Part shown: positions 1-8,994 of the stretch, piece by piece | Layout of the letters: the number at the start of each line of letters is the position of its first letter | Numbering within the stretch: position 1 is the first letter of the stretch | Assembly: GCF_032681285.1 (NCBI RefSeq) | Contig: NZ_CP136336.1 | Coordinates: 5,505,001-5,569,000, forward strand | Direction of reading: 5' to 3' | DNA from: Piscinibacter gummiphilus | Lineage (GTDB): Bacteria > Pseudomonadota > Gammaproteobacteria > Burkholderiales > Burkholderiaceae_C | Length of the DNA: 64,000 bases | Program-made: the position numbers and the translations under genes | The notes under the pieces: generated by a model | What the model was told of the DNA's origin: nothing | Database searches by the model: none | Seen by the model: the letters and a program-made list of their open reading frames with translations, nothing else

Positions 1-1
1 T

Positions 2-937
2 GGCTGGCTGGCCGGCCAGGCCACCTTCGGTCGCCGCACGCTCGAGCCCACGCGCCACGTGCGCAAGTGGTTGCAGCTGCGCCTGAACGCCTGGCTGCGC
101 GGGCGCAGCGTCGAGCTGGTGCAGGTGACGCCGCACTACCTGCAGCAGATCGACGTCACACACTGCCCCATCATCCGCGTAGCCCTCAGCAGCGCCACGA
201 TGGAAGGCAGCGATGCCTCCATCGACCGCGTGCGCAGCGACGCCGGTTACGCCGCCGGCAACCTGGCCGTCATCAGCACCAAGGCCAACCACGGCAAGGC
301 GGCGCACGGCTTCCGCGACGCGCAGCGGTTCGCGAAACTGATCGAAGACGGCCAGCTCGGCGGCATCGGCGGGCTCAACGCCGCGCAGTGGTCGCGCGTG
401 GCCACGCTGTGCAGCTTCGTCGAGCCGCTCACGCATGCCGAGGCCTGCACGCTGCCGCTGCTCGTGCTGCCGCCCAACCGCCTGCGCCTCTTCAACCCGG
501 CCCAGGCGCTGCAAGCCTTCATCAGCCAGCAGCTGCTGGTGGCCGGCTGGAGCCACCGCATCGCCCGCATCGAAGACCTGCTGCCGGGCAAGGCCGCACG
601 CCGTGCCTTCCAGACCTTCTTCCACGCACTGCTGCCGCGGGTGCTCGAAGCCAAGGGCGCGGAAGGCGTGGCCGCCCGCTGGGCCATCGAAGATGCCTGG
701 CGCAACCCGCTCACGCTGCAGCGCTGGACGGCCTTCGCCACCCTGCTGAGCGCCGCGCAATGCGAGAGCGTGGTGGCCCGCGCCAGCGCCCGCAAGCTCG
801 GCACGACGCATGTGCAGCAGGTGAGCGACGACGCCGCCACCGATGGCTGGAACCTGGAGAGCCGCGGCTACGTGCCGCACGCCGTGCTGCGCCAGCGCTC
901 GGCCCAGCCGGCGCGCCAGCTGTCTCTTCTGCACTGA
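2..937 (+). CDS. HNH-like protein of unknown function, 5' end outside window
   Basis: I do not recognise this gene as a named family. Its reading frame is open from base 2, so the true start is probably upstream of the window; the first in-frame start inside is a GTG at 59, giving 292 residues. Counted from that GTG, residues 36-82 resemble the core of HNH/His-Me-finger endonucleases: a Cys-Pro pair, then SIDRVRSDAGYAAGN, then KANHGK. This follows the familiar layout of an Asp-Arg pair, a Gly-Tyr, a Gly-Asn and a late Asn...Lys. The CxxC zinc pairs and a clear catalytic His pair are not visible, so nuclease activity is doubtful. The last 200 residues show no motif I know. A hairpin terminator follows 27 bp after the stop. 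Confidence 0.6.
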   Translation, partial: GWLAGQATFGRRTLEPTRHVRKWLQLRLNAWLRGRSVELVQVTPHYLQQIDVTHCPIIRVALSSATMEGSDASIDRVRSDAGYAAGNLAVISTKANHGKAAHGFRDAQRFAKLIEDGQLGGIGGLNAAQWSRVATLCSFVEPLTHAEACTLPLLVLPPNRLRLFNPAQALQAFISQQLLVAGWSHRIARIEDLLPGKAARRAFQTFFHALLPRVLEAKGAEGVAARWAIEDAWRNPLTLQRWTAFATLLSAAQCESVVARASARKLGTTHVQQVSDDAATDGWNLESRGYVPHAVLRQRSAQPARQLSLLH

Positions 938-964
938 GCGCTTTAAGAAGATGTGAAGGTGCCC

Positions 965-1002
965 GACTCCGCCGCGCGGGAGCGCGCCGGAGTCGTTTTT
1001 CC
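965..1002 (+). terminator. Rho-independent terminator of the HNH-like gene
   Basis: GACTCCG (965-971) pairs with CGGAGTC (988-994) around a GC-rich inner stem and is followed by a run of T. It lies just downstream of the first gene and upstream of the efflux operon. Confidence 0.8.
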
Positions 1003-1130
1003 ATCGGGTTTACCATCGCCGGCTCACGCCGCGCAGCGTCGGTCGCGCCACCCGCACCGACGCGCGTTCCTGTTCGAACCGCAGTACCCATCAGCCTGCA
1101 TGTCCGCAGGCGCGGCATTGACGAGCGCTC

Positions 1131-1148
1131 CTGACACCTCGTTGTCAG
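1131..1148. promoter_or_regulatory. Inverted repeat upstream of RND efflux operon, candidate operator
   Basis: CTGACA and TGTCAG form a perfect 6-bp inverted repeat with a 6-bp spacer, 60 bp before the adaptor gene. A further TGTCA follows a few bases later. Almost the same 20-bp arrangement recurs at about 8954-8973. No efflux regulator gene is adjacent, so the binding protein is unknown. Confidence 0.35.
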
Positions 1149-1208
1149 CAGGGGCGTGTCAGCATCGCGCCCCGCTTCCTGCCGGCGACGCTTTGCCTCG
1201 ACACCATC

Positions 1209-2390
1209 ATGACCCTGCGCCCCAAGACCGTCCTGCTGCCCGCCCTGGCCCTCGTGCTCGCTGCCCTCTACGGGTTGGGCGTGCGTGCCGCCGACGAACC
1301 CAAGAAAGACGCCAAGGACCCGAAGGCCGCCGGGGCCCCGACCAAGGCCGCCCTCACCGTCACGGTGACGCAGGCACAGACCACCCGGCTGCCGATGAAG
1401 ATCAGCGCCAACGGCAACATCGCCGCCTGGCAGGAAGCCAGCGTGGGCACCGAAGCCAACGGCCTGCGCCTGGCCGAGGTGCGCGCCAACGTGGGCGACG
1501 TGGTCAAGAAGGGGCAGGTGCTGGCCGTCTTCGCGGGCGACACGGTGCAGGCCGACCTGCTGCAGGCCAAGGCCGCCGTGGCCGAAGCCGAAGCCATGCT
1601 CGGCGAAGCCGCCGCCAATGCCCAGCGCGCCCGCGAGCTGGGCCCGGCCGGCGCCTTGTCGGGCCAGCAGATCAACAACTACCTGACCGCCGAGCGCACC
1701 GCCCAGGCGCGGCTGGAAGCCGCAAGGGCCTCGTACAAGGTCGCGCAGATCCGCGTCTCGCACGCGCAGGTCGTCGCCCCCGACAACGGCATCATCTCGG
1801 CCCGCAGCGCCACCGTGGGCGCCGTGCTGCCGGCCGGGCAGGAACTCTTTCGCCTGATCCGCCAGGGCCGGCTCGAGTGGCGCGCCGAAGTGCCGTCGGC
1901 CGACCTGGGGCGCCTGAAGCCGGGCATGGTGGCCAGCGTCGTCGCCACCAACACCGCCGCGCCGGTCACCGGCAAGGTCCGCATGGTCGCCCCGACTGTC
2001 GATGCGCAGACACGCAACGGCATCGTCTACGTCGACCTCGCCTCGGCGCCCGAGGTGAAAGCCGGCATGTACGCCCGCGGCGAGTTCGACATCGGCCAGA
2101 GCGAGGCGCTCACGCTGCCGCAAGGCGCGGTGGTGCTGCGCGACGGCTTCAACTACGTGCTCAAGGTCGGCCCCGACTCGAAGGTCACGCAGCTCAAGGT
2201 CGGCGTGGGCCGCCGTGTCGGCGACCGGGTCGAGATCACGCGCGGCCTCGACCCGCTGGCCAAGGTCGTCGCCGCAGGCGGCGGCTTCCTAGCCGAAGGC
2301 GACGTGGTGCGGGTGGTCGAGGCCCCGGTGGCCGCCACCCCGGCCACCCCCGCCACGGCGGTGAAGCCGGTCGCCGCGCCGAAGAAGTGA
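1209..2390 (+). CDS. RND efflux system periplasmic adaptor (membrane fusion protein)
   Basis: A periplasmic adaptor of the HlyD/AcrA-type family, 393 residues. It would link the inner-membrane RND pump encoded next to an outer-membrane channel. The N-terminus has a basic start and a hydrophobic stretch (about residues 8-28) ending in Ala-rich sequence, consistent with a signal peptide or membrane anchor. The lipoyl-like half motifs (around residues 65-110 and 190-215) flank an Ala/Glu-rich coiled coil (about 110-185); beta-barrel and membrane-proximal domains follow. The tail is Ala/Pro/Val-rich. It lies 16 bp upstream of the pump gene, clearly one operon. The ATG at 1209 has no strong ribosome-binding site. 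Substrate is unknown; no outer-membrane factor gene is adjacent. Confidence 0.9.
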   Translation: MTLRPKTVLLPALALVLAALYGLGVRAADEPKKDAKDPKAAGAPTKAALTVTVTQAQTTRLPMKISANGNIAAWQEASVGTEANGLRLAEVRANVGDVVKKGQVLAVFAGDTVQADLLQAKAAVAEAEAMLGEAAANAQRARELGPAGALSGQQINNYLTAERTAQARLEAARASYKVAQIRVSHAQVVAPDNGIISARSATVGAVLPAGQELFRLIRQGRLEWRAEVPSADLGRLKPGMVASVVATNTAAPVTGKVRMVAPTVDAQTRNGIVYVDLASAPEVKAGMYARGEFDIGQSEALTLPQGAVVLRDGFNYVLKVGPDSKVTQLKVGVGRRVGDRVEITRGLDPLAKVVAAGGGFLAEGDVVRVVEAPVAATPATPATAVKPVAAPKK

Positions 2391-2406
2391 GACGAGGAGC
2401 CTCCCC

Positions 2407-5400
2407 ATGATCAACGTCTCGTCCTGGTCGATCCGCAACCCGACGCCGGCCATCCTCCTCTTCATCATGCTGACCCTGGCCGGCCTGCTCGGCTTCCGGG
2501 CGATGAAGATCCAGAACTTCCCCGACATCGACCTGCCCATGGTCACGGTGACGGCCTCGCTGCCCGGCGCCTCGCCGGCGCAGATGGAGACCGAGGTCGC
2601 GCGCAAGATCGAGAACTCTCTCGCCACCGTCCAGGGTCTCAAGCACATCTACACCACGCTGCAGGACGGCACCGCCATCCTCACCGCCGAGTTCCGGCTC
2701 GAGAAACCCACGCAGGAGGCCGTCGACGAAGTGCGCGACGCCGTCTCGCGCGTGCGCTCCGACCTGCCGGCCGACCTGCGCGACCCGGTGATCCAGAAGG
2801 TCAACCTCGCCGGCACGCCCATCCTCACCTACACGGTGGCCAGCACCCGCATGGACGACGAGGCCCTCTCGTGGTTCATCGACAACCAGGTCAGCAAGAC
2901 CATGCTGGCCGTCAACGGCGTGGGTGCCGTCACCCGCGTGGGCGGTGTCTCGCGCGAAGTGCGCGTGGAGCTCGACCCGGCGCGCATGCTCGCGCTCAAC
3001 ATCACCGCTGCCGACGTCTCGCGCCAGCTGCGCCAGATCCAGCAGGAAGCCTCGGGCGGCCGGGCCGATCTCGGCGGCGCCGAACAGTCGGTGCGCACGC
3101 TCGCCACCGTGCAGACGGCGCAGGAGCTGGGCGCGATGGAAGTCACGCTCTCCGACGGCCGCCACGTGCGGCTCGACGCCATCGCCAACGTGAGCGACAC
3201 CGTGGCCGAGCGGCGCCAAGCGGCGCTCTTGAACGGCAAGCCGGTGGTCAGCTTCGAGATCGTGCGCTCGCGCGGCGCCAGCGAGATCGACGTCACCAAC
3301 GGCGTGCGTGCCGCGCTCGAGAAGCTCAAGGCCGAGCACCCCGACATCACCATCACCGAGGCCTTCAACTTCGTCGACCCGGTGGTCGAGAACTACGACG
3401 GCTCGATGAAGCTGCTGTACGAAGGCGCGGCACTCGCGGTGCTGGTGGTGTTCCTCTTCCTGCGCGACCTGCGCGCCACCATCGTCTCGGCGGTGGCGCT
3501 GCCACTGTCGGCCATCCCCACCTTCGCGGTGATGCACGCGATGGGCTTCACCATCAACGTGGTCACGCTGCTCAGCCTCTCGCTGGTGGTGGGGGTGCTG
3601 GTCGACGATGCGATCGTCGAGATCGAGAACATCATGCGCCACCTGCGCGAGGGCAAGACGCCCTTCCAGGCGGCAATGGAAGCGGCCGACGAGATCGGCC
3701 TGGCGGTGATCGCCACCACCTTCACGCTGATCGCGGTGTTCCTGCCGACCGCCTTCATGGGGGGCGTGCCGGGCAAGTTCTTCGTGCAGTTCGGCTGGAC
3801 GGCGGCGATCGCGGTGTTCTTCTCGCTGGTGGTCGCGCGGATGCTCACGCCGATGATGGCGGCCTACGTGCTGCGCAAGCCCAAGCGCGAGCACACCGAC
3901 GCCAAGTGGCTCACCATCTACATGGGCTGGGCCAGCTGGTGCCTGAGGCATCGCCTGCTCACGCTGCTGGGCACGGCGGTGTTCTTCATCGGCTCGTTCG
4001 CACTGGTGCCGTTCCTGCCGACCGGCTTCATCCCGCCCGATGACCTTTCGCAGACGCAGGTGACCGTGACGCTGCCGCCCGGCAGCACCTTCAAGGACAC
4101 CTACGCACTCGCCGAGCAGGCGCGCGAGATCGTGCAGAAGAACCCGCAGATCAAGATGGTCTACACCGCCATCGGCGGCGGCAGCGCGGGCGCCGACCCG
4201 TTCGCGCCGCAGGGTGCGGCCGAGGTGCGCAAGGCGGTGCTCACGATCAACATGACGCACCGCAACGACCGCAAGGGCGTCAGCAAGCAGGACGTCGAAG
4301 CCCAGCTGCGCACCGCACTCGAGGTGCTGCCGGGTGCGCGCGTGAAGGTGGGCCTCGGCGCCTCGAGCGAGAAATACGTCCTGGTGCTGGCCGGTGAAGA
4401 CGGCCGCGTGCTCGCCCAGCACGCCGCGGTGGTCGAGCGCGAGCTGCGCACCATTCCCGGCATCGGCGCGGTCACGTCCACGGCGAGCCTGGTGCGGCCC
4501 GAGCTGGTGGTGCGGCCCGACTTCGCGCGTGCGGCCGACCTGGGCGTCACCTCGGCGGCGATCGCCGACACGCTGCGCATCGCGACCGCCGGCGACTACG
4601 ACCAGGGCCTCGCGAAGATGAACCTCTCCGAGCGCCAGGTGCCGGTGGTGGTGAAGCTGTCGGACGCCGGCCGGCAGGACATCGACGTGCTCTCGCGCCT
4701 GCCCGTGCCCGGCGCACGCGGCCCGGTGCCCTTGTCGAACGTGGCCACCATCGAGCTCGCCAGCGGCCCGGCCGAGATCGCACGCTTCGACCGCCGCCGC
4801 AACGTCAACTTCGAGATCGAGCTCAACCAGCAGCCGCTCGGCGAAGTGCAGGAGGCCGCGCTCAACCTGCCCAGCATGAAGAACCTGCCCTCGGGCGTGA
4901 CACACACCGAGGTGGGCGACGCCGAAGCCATGGGCGAGCTGGTGTCGGGTTTCCTGCTGGCCATGGCCACCGGCGTGCTGTGCATCTACATCGTGCTGGT
5001 GCTGCTCTTCAAGGACTTCGTGCAGCCGGCCACCATCCTGGTGGCGCTGATCCTGTCGATCCCGGGGGCCTTCCTCGCGCTCTTCCTCACGCACACGGCG
5101 TTCTCGATGCCGTCGATGATCGGGCTGATCATGCTGATGGGCATCGCGACGAAGAACTCCATCCTGCTGATCGACTACGTGATCCTCGCGCGGCGCGAGC
5201 ACGGCCTGAACCGCTGGGACGCCATCCTTGACGCCTGCCACAAGCGGGCGCGGCCGATCGTGATGACCACCATCGCGATGGGCGCCGGCATGATGCCCAT
5301 CGCCATCGGCCTGGGCGTGGACCCGAGCTTCCGCTCACCGATGGCCATCGTGGTGATCGGCGGCCTGATCACCTCGACCTTCCTCAGCCTGCTGGTGATT

Positions 5401-5520
5401 CCGGTCGTCTTCACCTTCGTCGACGACATCGAGCAGTGGGTGTCGAAGCGCACCAAGCGCCATCATCACGAGCATCCGTCCGCCGTCACGCCGCCACTGG
5501 TGGCCGACGAGGGGAAGTGA
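2407..5520 (+). CDS. RND family efflux transporter permease (HAE1/AcrB type)
   Basis: Inner-membrane proton-driven efflux pump subunit, 1037 residues, the normal length for AcrB-type proteins. It begins with a short cytoplasmic start and first membrane helix (about residues 12-28), followed by a large periplasmic porter domain. A block of helices from about residue 335 carries the proton-relay VGVLVDDAIVEIEN motif in the fourth helix. The second half repeats this architecture, with helices from about 850 onward, and the C-terminus is His-rich and cytoplasmic. A good AGGAG-type ribosome-binding site precedes ATG 2407. With the adaptor gene it forms a two-gene pump that must borrow an outer-membrane channel encoded elsewhere. 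Whether it moves drugs, solvents or metals cannot be told; the hydrophobic-amphiphilic class is the best guess. Confidence 0.95.
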   Translation: MINVSSWSIRNPTPAILLFIMLTLAGLLGFRAMKIQNFPDIDLPMVTVTASLPGASPAQMETEVARKIENSLATVQGLKHIYTTLQDGTAILTAEFRLEKPTQEAVDEVRDAVSRVRSDLPADLRDPVIQKVNLAGTPILTYTVASTRMDDEALSWFIDNQVSKTMLAVNGVGAVTRVGGVSREVRVELDPARMLALNITAADVSRQLRQIQQEASGGRADLGGAEQSVRTLATVQTAQELGAMEVTLSDGRHVRLDAIANVSDTVAERRQAALLNGKPVVSFEIVRSRGASEIDVTNGVRAALEKLKAEHPDITITEAFNFVDPVVENYDGSMKLLYEGAALAVLVVFLFLRDLRATIVSAVALPLSAIPTFAVMHAMGFTINVVTLLSLSLVVGVLVDDAIVEIENIMRHLREGKTPFQAAMEAADEIGLAVIATTFTLIAVFLPTAFMGGVPGKFFVQFGWTAAIAVFFSLVVARMLTPMMAAYVLRKPKREHTDAKWLTIYMGWASWCLRHRLLTLLGTAVFFIGSFALVPFLPTGFIPPDDLSQTQVTVTLPPGSTFKDTYALAEQAREIVQKNPQIKMVYTAIGGGSAGADPFAPQGAAEVRKAVLTINMTHRNDRKGVSKQDVEAQLRTALEVLPGARVKVGLGASSEKYVLVLAGEDGRVLAQHAAVVERELRTIPGIGAVTSTASLVRPELVVRPDFARAADLGVTSAAIADTLRIATAGDYDQGLAKMNLSERQVPVVVKLSDAGRQDIDVLSRLPVPGARGPVPLSNVATIELASGPAEIARFDRRRNVNFEIELNQQPLGEVQEAALNLPSMKNLPSGVTHTEVGDAEAMGELVSGFLLAMATGVLCIYIVLVLLFKDFVQPATILVALILSIPGAFLALFLTHTAFSMPSMIGLIMLMGIATKNSILLIDYVILARREHGLNRWDAILDACHKRARPIVMTTIAMGAGMMPIAIGLGVDPSFRSPMAIVVIGGLITSTFLSLLVIPVVFTFVDDIEQWVSKRTKRHHHEHPSAVTPPLVADEGK

Positions 5521-5556
5521 CGCCCCTCGGCCGAGCGGCCTGGCGCTCGGCCCGTG

Positions 5557-6081
5557 TCAGCGGCGCAAGGGCGGAATGCCGTCGCCGCGAGACGTGATCT
5601 CCGGCGGCGGCAGGTCGCCGCGCTCCAGGCGGTCTTCGAACTCGCCGATGCTCGCGGCCACCGAGTTGGCGTTGTGCTCCAGCGCCAGGCGCAGCGCGCC
5701 TTCCAGGTGGGTCAGGCGCGACAGCAGCTCTTCGTGGCCACGGTTCGCCGAGGCCACCGAGCGCTGCAACTCCGCGCCCACATAGCTGCGCAGCTCCACG
5801 AAGCGCGAGGCCTCGGCCTTGTCGGCCAGCTCGCGCTGGGCCTGCAGCTCGCGGTTGAGGCGGCGCGCTTCCATCAGCGTCGAGGCCTGCAACGAGATCG
5901 CCCACAGCGTGAAGAGCAGGGTGAGAAACACCACCAGCCCCAGCATGATCAGGCCGAGCGGGGCCTGCACGTCGGCGAAGAGCAGCGACAGCGTGGTGGG
6001 CGTCGTGAACGCGGGCCAGTTCAGCAGCGCGAACAGGCCGATCACGACCACCACGGCAAACAGGGCAAGGGCGCGGATCAT
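5557..6081 (-). CDS. LapA-like two-helix membrane protein with coiled coil
   Basis: A 174-residue protein. Two hydrophobic helices (about residues 2-21 and 40-66) are joined by a short loop and followed by a Glu/Arg/Leu-rich stretch (about 68-155) that looks like a cytoplasmic coiled coil. The layout resembles the LapA/DUF1049 family of lipopolysaccharide-assembly membrane proteins, but I am not certain of membership. The start ATG at 6081 is preceded by AGGAGA at good spacing; longer upstream frames lack this. It lies convergent to the RND pump gene (36 bp gap) and downstream of the LysR gene on the same strand. No function can be assigned beyond an inner-membrane location. Confidence 0.75.
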   Translation of the reverse strand: MIRALALFAVVVVIGLFALLNWPAFTTPTTLSLLFADVQAPLGLIMLGLVVFLTLLFTLWAISLQASTLMEARRLNRELQAQRELADKAEASRFVELRSYVGAELQRSVASANRGHEELLSRLTHLEGALRLALEHNANSVAASIGEFEDRLERGDLPPPEITSRGDGIPPLRR

Positions 6082-6176
6082 GTGGGGTCTCCTTCCGTCA
6101 AATCTGACGTACAGCGTAGGGTCCCGGGCAGGCCGGGGCTGTAGGACGGGCCCGAATCCCGCTGCGGGACGTGGGC

Positions 6177-7145
6177 TTAAGTCGCCAGCACCGCCCGGCG
6201 CCCCACCTCGCGCAGATCGGCATGGCGCACCTGCGCCGCCTGGCACGCCGGGCCGGTGAACTCGGCCTGCAGCGCGTCGAGAAACACCCGCGTGCGCGCC
6301 GGCATCAGCCGCCGCCCGGGGAAGACCGCCCACGCCGGCGCGCTCGGCGGGTACCAGTCGACCAGGAGCGGCATCAACTCGCCGCTGCGCACATGGCCTT
6401 CGGCGAAATGGTCCGACACCATCGCGATGCCCGCCCCTGCCAGCGCCATGCGGATCAGCAGCTCAGGCGAATTGGCGCGGGCCCGTGCCGGCGGGATGCC
6501 CTCCCAGCGCTGGCCCTCGCGCTCCAGCACCCAGGGCTTGGGCTCGCCGTGACGTGACAGGATCTGAAGGGTGTCGTGCTCCATCAGCGCCTCGGGTTCC
6601 GAGGGCGTGCCGCGCCGCTGCAGATACGCTGGCGAGGCGTAGAGCCCCTGCGACAAGTCGGCCAGCAGACGCGCGGCCAGCGTGGCGTCGTCGGCCAGCT
6701 CACCCATGCGGATGGCCACATCGAAGTTCTCGCCGATCAGGTCGACCCGGCGCGGCGAGAGGTCCACTTCGAGCGAGATCGCGGGGTAGCGGGCCACGAA
6801 GGCCGACAAGGCCTCGCTCAGCACCCCGGTCGCGAAGTCGCCCGGCATCGAGACCCGCAGCCGCCCGCTCGGCTCCACCTGCCGGTGCTGGGCCAGGGCG
6901 GCCGCCGCCTCGGCCTCGTCGGCCACCTGGCGGGCGTGGGCGAGCAGGCTGTGCCCCAGGTCGGTCAGGCTGAGTTTGCGGGTCGTGCGCAGAAGCAGGC
7001 GCTCACCTAGCTGCGCTTCGAGGGCGGCCATGCGGCGCGACACGGTCGACTTCGGCAAGCCGAGACGTTCGCCGGCGCGGCTGAAGCTGCCCTCTTCCAC
7101 CACCCGCGCAAACAGCAGCAAGTCGTTGGGCTCGATCACGTTCAT
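6177..7145 (-). CDS. LysR family transcriptional regulator, divergent from azoR
   Basis: A 322-residue LysR-type regulator. The N-terminal winged helix-turn-helix (about residues 5-62) contains the typical run SFSRAGERLGLPKSTVSRR, and the remainder is a periplasmic-binding-protein-like effector domain. Substitutions place it in the large CrgA/AaeR-like subgroup that often controls neighbouring redox enzymes. The ATG at 7145 is chosen because GAGGAGG sits just upstream; a start at 7166 would place this site inside the coding region. It is transcribed divergently from the azoreductase gene, 126 bp away, with a TTG-N11-CAA dyad between them. By the usual LysR logic it probably regulates azoR and itself; the inducer is unknown. 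Confidence 0.9.
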   Translation of the reverse strand: MNVIEPNDLLLFARVVEEGSFSRAGERLGLPKSTVSRRMAALEAQLGERLLLRTTRKLSLTDLGHSLLAHARQVADEAEAAAALAQHRQVEPSGRLRVSMPGDFATGVLSEALSAFVARYPAISLEVDLSPRRVDLIGENFDVAIRMGELADDATLAARLLADLSQGLYASPAYLQRRGTPSEPEALMEHDTLQILSRHGEPKPWVLEREGQRWEGIPPARARANSPELLIRMALAGAGIAMVSDHFAEGHVRSGELMPLLVDWYPPSAPAWAVFPGRRLMPARTRVFLDALQAEFTGPACQAAQVRHADLREVGRRAVLAT

Positions 7146-7168
7146 GGGCACCTCCTCGTGGAGCATCG

Positions 7169-7185
7169 TTGCAATGGCGGAACAA
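7169..7185. promoter_or_regulatory. LysR-type T-N11-A box in the lysR/azoR intergenic region
   Basis: TTG (7169-7171), eleven bases, then CAA (7183-7185): the classic LysR-box spacing, located 24 bp upstream of the LysR start and about 85 bp upstream of azoR. Confidence 0.4.
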
Positions 7186-7271
7186 TGTTATCCATTCTGA
7201 CGTCTTCTGGTTTGTTTTCGGGATAACTACATTGGCTTCATCGACACCACGTTTCCCACAAGGAGCCCACG

Positions 7272-7874
7272 ATGAACGTCCTGCAGATCAACTCCAGCGC
7301 CCGCACCACCGGCTCGCATTCCACCCGCCTGGCCGGCGACATCGTCCAACGTCTGGGCGACGCCACCCTGACCGTGCGCGACCTCGGCAAGAACCCCCTG
7401 CCCGCGCTCGATGAAGCCGCGCTCGGCGCCCTCTTCACCCCCGCCGACCAGCGCAGCCCGGCGCAAGCCGCCCGTGTCGCACAGGACGACGCACTGATCG
7501 CCGAGGTGCAGGCCGCCGACGTGCTCGTGCTGGGCGTGCCGATGTACAACTTCGGCGTGCCCGCGGCGCTCAAGAACTGGATCGACGCGATCGCCCGCGC
7601 CGGTGTCACCTTCAAGTACACCGACAAGGGCCCGATCGGCCTGCTCACCGGCAAGAAGGTCTACATCGCGCTGGCCCGCGGCGGCATCTACCGCGACACG
7701 CCGGCCGACAGCCAGGTGCCGTACCTGAAGTCGGTGCTGGGTTTCCTCGGCATGACCGACGTGCAGTTCTTCTACGCCGAAGGGCTGGCGATGGGCCCCG
7801 AGGCCGAGAAGAAGGCGCTCGCCTCGGCCACGACGCAGATCGACGCGGCGCTCGGCGAAACCGTCGCCGCCTGA
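7272..7874 (+). CDS. azoR: FMN-dependent NADH-azoreductase
   Basis: A 200-residue flavodoxin-fold oxidoreductase of the AzoR family, which reduces quinones and azo compounds with NADH using bound FMN. Visible landmarks are the N-terminal phosphate-binding INSSAR segment (residues 6-11), the FMN-contacting [17 protein letters not shown] region (about 90-106) and the GGIY loop (about 137-140). Length matches the family (about 200). An AAGGAG ribosome-binding site precedes ATG 7272. It is divergent from a LysR regulator, a common arrangement for this enzyme, suggesting induction by quinones or electrophiles. The gene ends 3 bp before the convergent carboxypeptidase gene. Confidence 0.93.
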   Translation: MNVLQINSSARTTGSHSTRLAGDIVQRLGDATLTVRDLGKNPLPALDEAALGALFTPADQRSPAQAARVAQDDALIAEVQAADVLVLGVPMYNFGVPAALKNWIDAIARAGVTFKYTDKGPIGLLTGKKVYIALARGGIYRDTPADSQVPYLKSVLGFLGMTDVQFFYAEGLAMGPEAEKKALASATTQIDAALGETVAA

Positions 7875-7877
7875 GCG

Positions 7878-8900
7878 TCACGCCGGCCCGTACCAATGGG
7901 TGCGGGCCTCGAGGCGCAGGCGGTCGCGCTCGGCCTCGTCGAGCGGCACCCAGCGCCGGTAGCTCGCCACCGCGCGTGCCATGAAGTCGAGCCAGCCCAC
8001 GTGCCGGCGCAGCACCCGCTGCTGCCGGTGCTCGATCAGCGGGTTGAAGAGCCCGTGCCGCGAGAAGAGTTGGCGCGGGTTCTTCTTCACCCACAGCCAC
8101 GAGCCCATCTCCAGCGTGAGCGGCAAGAACACATGCCCCGGCCGTTCGAGCGCGCGCAGGTAGAGGTGGTCCCACAGGTCGCCGTGCGCGAGGTACTGGC
8201 GGCTTTGCGGCTCCAGCACGTAGCGGTGGTGCGTGAGCGCGCGGTCGAGGATGTGCTGCAAGGCAAACAGCTCCGGCAGGTGCTCGATGGGCTCGGGCGT
8301 GTGCGCATGCGGGAACCAGATGCGGTCGCGCAGGCCGAAGCCCGAGTGGCAGTCCACCGCCAGGCTGAACGGGCGGCCGAGCAGCTCCTCATCGACCACG
8401 CGGCACAGCGCCTCGCTCTCCACCTCCATCGGCGCCCCCGCTTCACCCCGGTACCACGGCAGCGCGGCACTGCGGCGCTGGCCGCCGATGAGAAACGGCA
8501 CCCGCCCCACCGCCTCGACCGGCGCGTTGCGCATCAGGTCGACCCCACGGCCGTTGGCCCGCGTGCCGAGCGCCATGCCGGCCGGGTTCACGAGCGGCAT
8601 GAACACCATGCGCAGCGATTCGAGCTGGCGGTGCAGCACGCCGTCCCAGGGCAGGCGCATCACGAGGCTGCGCAGGAAGGCGAGCGCCACCTCGGCGCCG
8701 ATGCGCTCCAGCCCATGCACCCCGCCGAAGATGCCGATGGCCGGCACGTCGGGCCCGGGGTTGCCGAGCGTGACCACGTGCACCGGCAGCAGCGTGTCGC
8801 CGCAGCGCACCTCGCACACCACCCGCTGCTGCAGGTGGGGACCGCCCGCCTCCACGAGGCCTTGCAGTTCGGCCAGGGCAGGCAAGTCGACGCGGTCCAC
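7878..8900 (-). CDS. M14 family zinc carboxypeptidase
   Basis: A 340-residue metallopeptidase of the M14 (carboxypeptidase A/succinylglutamate desuccinylase-like) family. The zinc ligands are visible: H62 and E65 in GGVHGLERIG and H185 in VDCHSG. Family marks NPAGM (105-109) and NGRGVDLMRN (116-125) are present, and the probable catalytic glutamate is E264 in TLEMGS. No signal peptide is seen, so it is probably cytoplasmic and could act on short peptides, cell-wall fragments or acylated amino acids. The GTG at 8900 is used as start; there is no strong ribosome-binding site. It is convergent with azoR and divergent from a tiny open frame. Confidence 0.88.
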   Translation of the reverse strand: MDRVDLPALAELQGLVEAGGPHLQQRVVCEVRCGDTLLPVHVVTLGNPGPDVPAIGIFGGVHGLERIGAEVALAFLRSLVMRLPWDGVLHRQLESLRMVFMPLVNPAGMALGTRANGRGVDLMRNAPVEAVGRVPFLIGGQRRSAALPWYRGEAGAPMEVESEALCRVVDEELLGRPFSLAVDCHSGFGLRDRIWFPHAHTPEPIEHLPELFALQHILDRALTHHRYVLEPQSRQYLAHGDLWDHLYLRALERPGHVFLPLTLEMGSWLWVKKNPRQLFSRHGLFNPLIEHRQQRVLRRHVGWLDFMARAVASYRRWVPLDEAERDRLRLEARTHWYGPA

Positions 8901-8954
8901 GCAGCAAGCCTAGCCACGCGATGTGACAGCCGATGCAGCGCACAGGCCCGCGCC

Positions 8955-8970
8955 TGACACGCCGCTGTCA
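8955..8970. promoter_or_regulatory. TGACA-N6-TGTCA inverted repeat, second copy of the element at 1131
   Basis: TGACA (8955-8959) and TGTCA (8966-8970) lie in the 94-bp gap between the divergent M14 peptidase gene and the 44-codon frame. Seventeen of twenty positions match the element upstream of the RND operon. It may be an operator shared by both sites, but chance is not excluded in GC-rich DNA. Confidence 0.3.
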
Positions 8971-8994
8971 CACACCGCCGATACGGTGGCCGGC

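Noticed and set aside
2236..5241. Long open frame of about 1000 codons opposite the RND pump gene
   Set aside because: It is the antisense shadow of a typical high-GC gene: the composition is His/Arg/Gly-rich, no family is seen, and the pump gene on the plus strand is beyond doubt.
6157..6169. TCCCGCTGCGGGA after the first LysR gene as a terminator
   Set aside because: The stem is short with a three-base loop and no T tract on the relevant strand.
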